Source of the DNA: JAENVT01 sp040006755
GTDB taxonomy: Bacteria; Actinomycetota; Acidimicrobiia; Acidimicrobiales; Ilumatobacteraceae
DNA: 16,073 nt
Reading direction: 5' to 3'
Assembly: GCA_040006755.1 (NCBI GenBank)
Contig: JBDTWJ010000080.1
Location: forward strand, 1-16,073
In this document: positions 9,529-15,334 of the stretch, in pieces
Layout of the letters: every line of letters starts with the position of its first letter
Position numbering within the stretch: position 1 is the first letter of the stretch
Made by a program: the position numbers and the translations under genes
Notes under the pieces: model-generated
Seen by the model: the letters and a program-made list of their open reading frames with translations, nothing else
Told to the model about the DNA's origin: nothing
Database searches by the model: none

Positions 9529-10023
9529 ATGCCGAGCACCGACGAATTGCTTGCGAACAACGCGCGGCACGTCGAGACGTTCGCCGACCATGATCTCGCG
9601 CTACGTCCCCGTCGCAAGCTCGCAGTCGTCGCGTGCATGGACAGCCGGATGGATATCTTCCAGATGCTGGGACTGGCACACGGAGATGCACACGTCATCC
9701 GCAATGCGGGCGGCGTGGTGACCGACGATGTGATCCGCTCGCTGGTGCTCTCGCAGCGATTGCTCGGAACCCGCGAGATCATCCTGCTGCATCACACCGA
9801 TTGTGGGCTGCAGCAGTTGACCGGCGAGACCCTGAAGGACGAGATCGAGGCCGAGACGGGTATCCGTCCGAGCTGGGCCATCGAGAGCTTTAAGGATCCG
9901 TACCAGGACGTGCGCCAGTCGATCCGCCGCCTGCAAGTCAATCCCTTCATCCAGAACAAGGAACACATCCGGGGGTTCGTCTACCGCGTCGAGAGCGGCC
10001 ACCTCGACGAAACGACACCCTGA
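9529..10023 (+). CDS. canA: Beta-class carbonic anhydrase (mycobacterial Rv1284 type)
   Basis: Interconverts CO2 and bicarbonate in the cytoplasm with a zinc ion. The zinc ligands are visible: C36 in CMDSR (with the D38-R40 dyad), then H89 and C92 in HHTDCG. The blocks NAGGVVTDDVIRSL, SQRLLGTREIILLHHTDCG and ETGIRP, and the C-terminal VNPF and RGFV stretches, correspond closely to Rv1284 of Mycobacterium tuberculosis as I recall it. The ATG at 9529 gives 164 residues, matching that protein (163) and its N-terminus. An in-frame GTG at 9502 would add nine residues and has no better ribosome site. A GAGGG lies 14 bases before the ATG, rather far. It is divergent from the isomerase-family gene with about 100 bases between them. 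A role in supplying bicarbonate to carboxylases or in pH balance is inferred. Confidence 0.95.
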   Translation: MPSTDELLANNARHVETFADHDLALRPRRKLAVVACMDSRMDIFQMLGLAHGDAHVIRNAGGVVTDDVIRSLVLSQRLLGTREIILLHHTDCGLQQLTGETLKDEIEAETGIRPSWAIESFKDPYQDVRQSIRRLQVNPFIQNKEHIRGFVYRVESGHLDETTP

Positions 10024-10067
10024 TCGAGCCCGCGTTCTGTCGAAGCAAGGTACGAAATCTCCGGCGC

Positions 10068-10083
10068 CACCGGATAATCGGTG
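10068..10083 (+). terminator. Possible hairpin downstream of carbonic anhydrase
   Basis: The arms CACCG and CGGTG enclose the loop GATAAT, about 45 bases after the carbonic anhydrase stop. There is no T-run, so it is a weak candidate for a terminator or transcript-end structure. The rest of the 214-base gap before osmC shows nothing else I can support. Confidence 0.25.
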
Positions 10084-10225
10084 CCTGGCCTCGAGCCACG
10101 ACTTCACTCACACCCACACCGTCGGGATGGGCAAGGGAGGCGGTCGCTTGCTCACCTGGCGAGCCGAGCACAGCTGACGCGATACTGCAACCTGTAGATC
10201 AACATCAAACCTCCGAACATCTATC

Positions 10226-10232
10226 AAGGAGA
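10226..10232 (+). promoter_or_regulatory. Strong Shine-Dalgarno of osmC
   Basis: AAGGAGA lies 5 bases before the ATG at 10238. This is among the strongest ribosome sites in the window and fits a highly expressed stress protein. Confidence 0.8.
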
Positions 10233-10237
10233 CCGAT

Positions 10238-10663
10238 ATGCCGGCAAAGGGAAAAGCTGAATGGAAGGGCGACCTGCCCAGTGGCTCGGGCACGTTCACC
10301 GCGGGAGATTCGATCAGCGGTGGGTACACGTTCAAGTCACGCTTCGAGGACGGACCTGGATCGAACCCCGAGCAGTTGATCGCCGCAGCACATGCCGCGT
10401 GCTTCTCGATGGCACTGTCGGGCATGCTCGCAAAGGCCGGCAGCCCACCCGACTCGGTGCAGACCGAGGCGACAGTCACCCTGCGACCCATCGATGGATC
10501 CCCGACCATCAGCAAGATCGACCTTGTCACCGTCGGCCGAGTGCCCGGCATGGACGAAGCAACGTTCAAGGAGCATGCCGAGGCCGCAAAGAAGGGGTGC
10601 CCGGTCAGCCGAGCATTGGCCGCCGTTCCCGAGATCACGCTGCAGGCCTCGCTCGCCAACTGA
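10238..10663 (+). CDS. osmC: OsmC-family organic hydroperoxide reductase
   Basis: A 141-residue cytoplasmic thiol peroxidase that reduces organic hydroperoxides. The two redox cysteines are C55 (AAHAACFSMALS) and C121 (KKGCPVSRAL), spaced as in OsmC. The order SRFEDGPGSNPEQLIAAAHA before the first Cys, and the opening KGKAEWKGDLPSGSGTF, resemble Escherichia coli OsmC (143 residues) more than Ohr. The start is secured by AAGGAGA 5 bases upstream and by length. It appears to be a single-gene unit: 214 bases separate it from the carbonic anhydrase, and 157 bases, including an AT-rich patch, separate it from the next gene. OsmC genes are usually induced by osmotic or oxidative stress; I could not find a convincing promoter here. 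Confidence 0.95.
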   Translation: MPAKGKAEWKGDLPSGSGTFTAGDSISGGYTFKSRFEDGPGSNPEQLIAAAHAACFSMALSGMLAKAGSPPDSVQTEATVTLRPIDGSPTISKIDLVTVGRVPGMDEATFKEHAEAAKKGCPVSRALAAVPEITLQASLAN

Positions 10664-10710
10664 CGAATTCAGGACACCGGTGCGGGTCGGCCACGGCTCG
10701 GCACGTTCAC

Positions 10711-10724
10711 CGCGAGCTTTCGCG
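10711..10724 (+). terminator. Small hairpin after osmC
   Basis: The arms CGCGA and TCGCG enclose the loop GCTT, about 50 bases after the osmC stop. No T-run follows, although the DNA turns AT-rich soon after. It may mark the end of the osmC transcript. Confidence 0.25.
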
Positions 10725-10734
10725 ACGGCTGATC

Positions 10735-10775
10735 TATGAGAAATGAATAAAGAAAGGATTTACTTGCTTTAATGG
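10735..10775 (+). promoter_or_regulatory. AT-rich island, probable promoter region of the SDR operon
   Basis: About 40 bases are mostly A and T in an otherwise GC-rich window, ending about 45 bases before the SDR start. TTTAAT at 10768-10773 is a possible -10 element (5 of 6 against TATAAT), but no good -35 lies at 16-18 bases. The island also spells a nine-codon reading frame, MNKERIYLL, from 10743 to 10772 with no ribosome site. Promoter function is inferred from composition and position. Confidence 0.35.
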
Positions 10776-10807
10776 TGTCGACGACGTACCGTCATCAGAG
10801 ACGACGT

Positions 10808-10815
10808 GGAAAGGA
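10808..10815 (+). promoter_or_regulatory. Shine-Dalgarno deciding the SDR start
   Basis: GGAAAGGA lies 5 bases before the ATG at 10821. It makes that ATG the start rather than the in-frame GTG at 10806, which would place this ribosome site inside the coding region. Confidence 0.75.
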
Positions 10816-10820
10816 TCACC

Positions 10821-11525
10821 ATGCAAGCAGCATTGATCACCGGGGGCTCGAAGGGCCTGGGACGCGTCCTCGCCACGAGCCTGGTGGAGGATGGGTGGAG
10901 TGTCGTGATCGACGGACGCGATCCGTCGGTGCTCGAGGAGACGGTCAGCGCGTTGCGTGACGCCTCGAACGGCCAGATCGTTCAGGGCATTGCCGGCGAC
11001 ATCGCCGATCCGGTGCATCGGGCAGCGTTATTGCAGGCGGTCGAGGAGATCGGTCGTCTGGATCTCGTCGTCAACAACGCCAGCACCCTCGGCCCGACAC
11101 CGCGACCTGTGCTGGCCGACCTCCCCCTCGCCGAATTCGATCATCTACTGGCCGTCAACGTGGTCGCCCCGCTGGCGCTGCTTCAAGCGACGCTGCCAAT
11201 GCTACGCATAGCCGGCGGCACCGTCATCGACATCACGTCCGATGCCGCTGTCGAGGGCTACGCGGGATGGGGCGGCTACGGCTCGTCCAAGGCGGCGCTC
11301 GAACAGCTGTCGAATGTGCTGGCCGCGGAAGAGAACAACGTGAAGGTGTACTGGTTCGACCCGGGCGACATGCGCACGGAAATGCACCAGGCTGCGTTTC
11401 CCGGCGAGGACATCTCCGACCGCCCGTTGCCCGAGACGGTCGTGCCCGCACTGAGACGACTGCTGCGAGAGGCCCCACCGAGCGGCAGGTTCCGCGCTTC
11501 GGACCTGCTACGGGTGACGTCGTGA
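10821..11525 (+). CDS. Short-chain dehydrogenase/reductase (SDR)
   Basis: A classical SDR of 234 residues. It has TGGSKGLG (7-14) for NAD(P) binding, D60, NNAS (85-88) in place of the usual NNAG, N113, S140 in DITSD, and the catalytic Y153-x3-K157 in YGSSKAAL, followed by PGD (181-183). It should carry out NAD(P)-dependent oxidation or reduction of a carbonyl/alcohol group in the cytoplasm; the substrate is not evident. R33 in the DGRD segment after the second strand may favour NADP(H), which is inference. The C-terminus (PPSGRFRASDLLRV) is unlike fatty-acid reductases such as FabG. The TGA overlaps a GTG start of the QueA-like gene (GTGA), so the two are probably co-translated and act in one pathway. 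Confidence 0.92.
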   Translation: MQAALITGGSKGLGRVLATSLVEDGWSVVIDGRDPSVLEETVSALRDASNGQIVQGIAGDIADPVHRAALLQAVEEIGRLDLVVNNASTLGPTPRPVLADLPLAEFDHLLAVNVVAPLALLQATLPMLRIAGGTVIDITSDAAVEGYAGWGGYGSSKAALEQLSNVLAAEENNVKVYWFDPGDMRTEMHQAAFPGEDISDRPLPETVVPALRRLLREAPPSGRFRASDLLRVTS

Positions 11526-12586
11526 ACGCCGCAACCATCATGCCGCGGGCAAAAACGCGACCGCTTTCGTTCGACCTACCACCACACCTCGAAGCCGCAG
11601 AGCCACCCGAGGCACGAGGCCTGCAGCGTGACGCCGTGCGAATGCTGGTTGCCGAGCGTTGCGACGAGAAATTGACGCACACGACCTTCGGCGCACTCCC
11701 CTTCTTCCTCAGGGCCGGCGACCTCGTGGTCATCAACACCTCGGCAGTCGTCCCCGCGGCAGTGAAGGCGTTGACCGATGACGGAACGACGCTGATGGTC
11801 CACCTCTCGACCTGGCTCGACGATGGCCGTTGGGTGGTCGAGCCCCGCCAAATCGACGGTCGCGAGACTCGGAGATGGGAAGGACCGATCGCGCGTGGGA
11901 TGCGTATCGGAGACGATGCCACGATCACACTCGACAGGCCATACCTCGACAGCACACGGCTGTGGGTCGCCCAGGTCGAGCTGCCTCAGCCGGTCTTCGC
12001 GTGGCTCGGCGCACACGGACAGCCCATTCGCTACAGCTACGTCGATCGACCATGGCCGATCGCGACGTATCAGAACGTCTACGCAACGGAGCCGGGCAGC
12101 GCCGAGATGCCGAGCGCCGGCCGCCCGTTCACACCGGAAGTCATCACGAGGCTCGTTGCGAAGGGCGTGGGCATTTCGCCACTTGTTCTTCACACAGGCG
12201 TCGCATCGCTTGAGTCGACCGAGCTGCCGTATCCGGAGCGACTCCGAGTGTCGGCCCACACGGCCCGCAGGGTGAACGAGACGCATCGCAACGGGGGTCG
12301 CGTGATCGCAGTCGGCACCACCGTGGTGCGTGGACTCGAAACGGCCGGAGGAGTCAACGGTGTGGTGCAGTCGATCGATGGCTGGACCGACCTCGTCATC
12401 ATTCCCGAACGCGGCGTGACCGTCGTCGATGGACTCTTGACCGGATGGCACGAGCCCGAGGCTTCACACCTGATGATGCTTGAGGCGGTCGCCGGTCGAC
12501 CACTGCTGGAAGCTTCATATGCAGCGAGCCTGCAGGAGGGCTACCTGTGGCATGAGTTCGGTGACATGCACTTGATCGTGCCCTGA
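11522..12586 (+). CDS. QueA-like protein (S-adenosylmethionine:tRNA ribosyltransferase-isomerase family, diverged)
   Basis: The product is 354 residues from GTG 11522, or 348 from the ATG at 11540. It aligns along its whole length with QueA, which transfers the ribosyl group of SAM to 7-aminomethyl-7-deazaguanine in tRNA to give epoxyqueuosine. Shared stretches are LTHTTF and GDLVVINT (51-73), ATYQNVYATEPGSAEMPSAG (181-200), GGRVIAVGTTVVRGLETA (258-275) and VVDGLLTGWHEPEASHLMML (301-320). Several QueA signatures are altered: the NNTRV/IPARL block reads NTSAVVPAAV, APTAGLHF reads MPSAGRPF, and the GAGTFxPV loop reads GVASLEST. This suggests a paralogue with another acceptor, or at least different chemistry. 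No other queuosine gene is in the window. It is coupled to the SDR by a GTGA overlap and has no strong ribosome site of its own. The family is firm, the reaction open. Confidence 0.85.
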   Translation: MNAATIMPRAKTRPLSFDLPPHLEAAEPPEARGLQRDAVRMLVAERCDEKLTHTTFGALPFFLRAGDLVVINTSAVVPAAVKALTDDGTTLMVHLSTWLDDGRWVVEPRQIDGRETRRWEGPIARGMRIGDDATITLDRPYLDSTRLWVAQVELPQPVFAWLGAHGQPIRYSYVDRPWPIATYQNVYATEPGSAEMPSAGRPFTPEVITRLVAKGVGISPLVLHTGVASLESTELPYPERLRVSAHTARRVNETHRNGGRVIAVGTTVVRGLETAGGVNGVVQSIDGWTDLVIIPERGVTVVDGLLTGWHEPEASHLMMLEAVAGRPLLEASYAASLQEGYLWHEFGDMHLIVP

Positions 12587-12652
12587 AGACCGACTACCGA
12601 TTACCACCGAGCGCGTGATTGGACTGCGCGCCGCCTGGGCAGAATCCCGGCC

Positions 12653-13738
12653 ATGAGCGTCTGCTCCCGGTTCGCTCGACGTATCGCAGCCTCGGCTGCG
12701 TCGGAGCCGTACGGCGTCTCGCTGAAATGGATCAGCGAGTCGGAAGACGGACCAGAGAGTTGGCAGGAGGTCGGAGATCTCGATTGGTCGCGCTTCCGGC
12801 TCGTGTTGGGAGCCGGCGGTGCAACGGGTGCTGCGTTCGAGGCGGGGATCTTGTTGGCTCTGGCAACTGACCACGGTGTGGATCTGCAGCAGACATCACA
12901 CATCGTGGGCACGTCCGCCGGTTCCGTCGTCGGCGCGTTGATCGCCATGGGTTTCGGCGGCGACGACATTGCAGCTGTCATCAACCGGACTCCAGACTGG
13001 GTGTCGCCGATCGGCGCTTCGTACGACCTCAGTTCGGCGAACAATCGCCCCCCACACCGCATCTGCGCAGCCTCATGCGCCCGATGGGTCGACGCGACAT
13101 CATGCGATTCGCCGAACTGGCAGCGGCGCGCCGATATCGCGCGCTTTGGCTGCATTGCGTCAAGCCGGGAACATTCGACCTCACCGAACAGTTCCCGTTC
13201 ATCCCCGGTCTCACCTGGCCCACTGACCTCCGCCTTTCGGTCTGCTGCGCCGACACCGCCACCGGCGCCCGGGTCGTCTACGAACGCGAAAGCGGAGCGA
13301 ACCTGGCCGATGTAGTAGCCGCTTCATGTGCGGTGCTGGGCGTCATTCAACCGGTTGAGATCGGCGAGCGCGTGCTGGTCGATGGCGGAGTCGTATCGCC
13401 CACCAATGCGGACCTCGCGCTCGAAGAGCGTGAAGACAGCCAGGCAAGTGTCACCGTGATCCTCTCCGATGAGCGGCACGGGCGCACGCTCTGCTCTCGG
13501 GCGAGCCTCGTCGATGTTTGCGGCGAACCGTCTGCTCAACGAGTTGCGTCGAAGTGACACGTCTGGCGGCGTCTTGTTGATCGAACCCGCTGACTCGCTC
13601 GGGACACTGGTCATCGACGATGCGCTGGATCCTGGCGCCACGACCCGCGTGCTCGGTGGGTCGTTCCTCGGGCCCTCGCGTGCGAGGGTGACCAGACGCG
13701 GAGTCGCCACGCGTCACGCTGGCTCATCCACGCGGTGA
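12653..13738 (+). pseudogene. Patatin-like phospholipase, broken by two opposite frameshifts
   Basis: Three reading-frame pieces together make one patatin-like lipid acyl hydrolase of about 360 residues. Piece 1 (12653 to about 13050) has the oxyanion loop LGAGGATGAAFEAG (52-65) and the nucleophile S88 in GTSAGS. Piece 2 (about 13048-13465, frame shifted by -1) carries RRDIMRFAELAAARR and the catalytic-dyad Asp in VDGGVVSPTNADL (codon 13381-13383). Piece 3 (about 13463-13738, shifted back by +1) continues with SSPMSGTGARS and ends at TGA. The first break falls at a run of six C (13048-13053); the second falls near 13461-13468. All catalytic residues survive, so either the gene died recently or the two indels are sequence errors. 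The start is uncertain: no ribosome site precedes the ATG, and family members usually begin nearer the glycine loop. By family, it would release fatty acids from membrane lipids. Confidence 0.75.
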
Positions 13739-13777
13739 GCGATGCACGAGCCATCAGCGATTCGACGCAGGCAGCTT

Positions 13778-13803
13778 GTTTAGGTCCGCGGGGCGTCGGG
13801 TAC
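13778..13803 (+). promoter_or_regulatory. SigB/SigF-type stress promoter candidate
   Basis: GTTTAG (13778-13783) and GGGTAC (13798-13803) are 14 bases apart. The general-stress sigma factor consensus (SigB of Bacillus, SigF/SigB of actinobacteria) is about GTTTAA, 12-14 bases, GGGTAT, so each hexamer differs at one position. Transcription would start near 13810, just before the Shine-Dalgarno, giving a leader of about 14 bases. This implies stress or stationary-phase control of the Rieske operon; it is a pattern match only. Confidence 0.5.
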
Positions 13804-13811
13804 GGGCGTAC

Positions 13812-13818
13812 AGGAGGT
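13812..13818 (+). promoter_or_regulatory. Consensus Shine-Dalgarno of the Rieske gene
   Basis: AGGAGGT lies 5 bases before the ATG at 13824 and fixes this start against the longer open frame beginning at TTG 13776. Confidence 0.88.
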
Positions 13819-13823
13819 GCGAT

Positions 13824-14684
13824 ATGACGCTGCACGACGTTGCGATCCGAATCGAGAACCTCGAGCGAATCGACTCCATCGCGCAACCGCTGGGGGACAC
13901 AATCAAGAAGCTGATACCGCGTGGTCGATTGAAGGATCTGCTCAGCGGAACCTGGCTCGGTCATCCCCTTCATCCCCTGCTGACCGACATCCCGATCGGG
14001 TCATTCACCAGCGCCACCCTCCTCGATCTCCTCGGCCGGCGGCACCTGCAACCGGCGGCGAACCTGTTGGCGGGTGTTGGGGTGTTGTCTGCGGTCCCGA
14101 CAGCGGCGGCCGGCCTCGCCGATTGGTCCGACACCAATGGTCCCGGCCGCCGGGTCGGCGTCGTTCACGCCGCAGCAAACCTGGTGGGCGTCGGTTTCTA
14201 CACGGCTTCGATCGTCACTCGTCGTCGAGGCAATCGCTTCTCCTCGACCACCCTCGGACTGATGGGCGTGGGTGTGATGACCCTCGGCGGTTACCTCGGC
14301 GGCCATCTCAGCCTCGTGCGCGGCATCGGCGTCAACCACGCCATGATGGACGAACCGACATCGGATTGGACGGTGGTAGCCGACAACGACGACCTCGTCG
14401 AAGGAAAGCCACTGCGCGTCTACGTCGGCGAGGCACCGGTGCTTCTCTATCGGTCGGGCGGTATGACGTACGCCATCAGCAACCGGTGCACACACGCCGG
14501 CGGACCGCTGAACGAAGGCGGCTTCGACGACTCGTCCGTCGGTGGAACTTGCGTGACATGCCCATGGCATCAGAGTGTTTTCAGACTGACCGACGGCAGC
14601 GTTGTGCACGGTCCGGCCACTGTGCCGGAGCCGTCGTATGAACTGCGGGCTGTCGACGGCAAATTGGAGGTACGCCCACGATGA
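13824..14684 (+). CDS. DUF2231 membrane protein fused to a Rieske [2Fe-2S] domain
   Basis: A 286-residue protein. Residues 43-175 are a DUF2231 membrane domain with the hallmark LGHPLHPLLTDIPIG and about four hydrophobic helices (about 50-70, 76-99, 113-132, 143-162). Histidines H47, H50, H115, H161 and H172 sit at or near helix ends and could bind haem, which is inference. Residues about 181-286 form a Rieske ferredoxin domain with C222-x-H224 and C246-x2-H249 as cluster ligands (NRCTHAGG; CPWHQSVF). It probably passes electrons between a soluble partner and the membrane; the partner is unknown, and no oxygenase or bc1 subunit is nearby. The consensus ribosome site and a SigB-like promoter suggest good, stress-linked expression. 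The TGA overlaps the next ATG (ATGA), so the helical protein is likely co-translated. Confidence 0.92.
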   Translation: MTLHDVAIRIENLERIDSIAQPLGDTIKKLIPRGRLKDLLSGTWLGHPLHPLLTDIPIGSFTSATLLDLLGRRHLQPAANLLAGVGVLSAVPTAAAGLADWSDTNGPGRRVGVVHAAANLVGVGFYTASIVTRRRGNRFSSTTLGLMGVGVMTLGGYLGGHLSLVRGIGVNHAMMDEPTSDWTVVADNDDLVEGKPLRVYVGEAPVLLYRSGGMTYAISNRCTHAGGPLNEGGFDDSSVGGTCVTCPWHQSVFRLTDGSVVHGPATVPEPSYELRAVDGKLEVRPR

Positions 14685-15220
14685 ACATCGCCGCTTCCAT
14701 CGCTTCCACTCCTTCCGCAGCGAAGGCTGTTACGGAGCCCGACCAAAAGCACCTGCTCCAGATCTACCTGCGCGATCACGAGGCGGCAGCGGCCGGCGGG
14801 TTGGAGCTCTTCCGCCGTTGTAGTAGGTCGAACGAGGGCACGCCGTACGCCGAAGAACTGCAGCGACTCACGAGCGAGATCCGGCTCAAGCGCGACGCCC
14901 TTCGCGACATCTGCCGGCAGTTCGATGTCGCCTTCAGCAAGGTCGGTCAGGCTCTGGCGTTCGCCGGCGTGACCCTGGGCCGGCTCAAGACGAACGGTCG
15001 GGCCCTCACGTATTCGCCACTGAGCAGAGTGATCGAGTTGGAAGCGATGTCCGCAGGCGTCATGACACAGCTGCGCCTCTGGCAGTTATTGCTGCACATC
15101 GCCGCCGTCGACCAGCGGCTCGACAAGGAGGCGTTGAACCGTCACGTGACAGATGCAAACGAGCAGCTGGAAGCCCTCGTGCGCCTGCACCAACGAGCCG
15201 TCCACGACGCCTTCCTCTGA
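14681..15220 (+). CDS. Hypothetical all-helical protein, actinobacterial type
   Basis: A 179-residue protein with no signal peptide or membrane helix. After a low-complexity, Ala/Ser-rich start (1-20), it is amphipathic helix throughout. A conserved-looking opening (LLQIYLRDHEAAAAGGLELF, about 25-44) is followed by GTPYAEEL, a Gly/Lys segment (LGRLKTNGRALTYSPLSRVIELE, about 98-120) and a last helix rich in His, Glu and Gln. I recall similar unnamed proteins in other actinobacteria with the same RLK-NGR-SPLS pattern, but no assigned function. The helix count recalls ferritin-like or DinB bundles, and H33 and E36 could take part in a metal site, but no clear ExxH pair is present, so I do not assign one. 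The ATGA overlap with the Rieske gene points to a shared stress or redox role. Confidence 0.82.
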   Translation: MNIAASIASTPSAAKAVTEPDQKHLLQIYLRDHEAAAAGGLELFRRCSRSNEGTPYAEELQRLTSEIRLKRDALRDICRQFDVAFSKVGQALAFAGVTLGRLKTNGRALTYSPLSRVIELEAMSAGVMTQLRLWQLLLHIAAVDQRLDKEALNRHVTDANEQLEALVRLHQRAVHDAFL

Positions 15221-15240
15221 CCTCAGGGGGACATCCTCCA

Positions 15241-15260
15241 GTGACCGAGTCGCCGGTCAC
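15241..15260 (+). terminator. Hairpin after the Rieske operon (first of two)
   Basis: The seven-base arms GTGACCG and CGGTCAC enclose the loop AGTCGC, 20 bases after the stop of the helical-protein gene. There is no T-run; many actinobacterial terminators lack one. Confidence 0.45.
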
Positions 15261-15283
15261 TGCGAACCGCGCAGGCAGCGCTT

Positions 15284-15303
15284 CGGTCCTGTGGGGACCG
15301 TTT
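15284..15303 (+). terminator. Hairpin between converging genes (second of two)
   Basis: The six-base arms CGGTCC and GGACCG with a five-base loop are followed by TTT. It lies between the stops of the helical-protein gene (15220) and the ClC gene (15335, minus). Its symmetry would let it serve both strands. Confidence 0.45.
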
Positions 15304-15334
15304 CGCCGCCCGCGATCAGGAATCAGCGCCCGCG

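Noticed and set aside
9426..9782. N-terminal extension of the isomerase-family gene
   Set aside because: It would run through the carbonic anhydrase gene on the opposite strand. The family N-terminus and a good ribosome site are at 9425.
10148..10186. TTGCTC and GATACT as a possible osmC promoter
   Set aside because: The spacing is 27 bases, too long for a standard promoter, and no better pair was found.
11576..12451. Minus-strand open frame of 291 codons opposite the QueA-like gene
   Set aside because: It is antisense to a gene that aligns end to end with QueA; no domain and no ribosome site.
13048..13053. Programmed ribosomal frameshifting at the C-run in the patatin gene
   Set aside because: There is a second, opposite shift 410 bases later, no evident slippery heptamer with stimulatory structure, and the family is not known to use recoding; indels are simpler.
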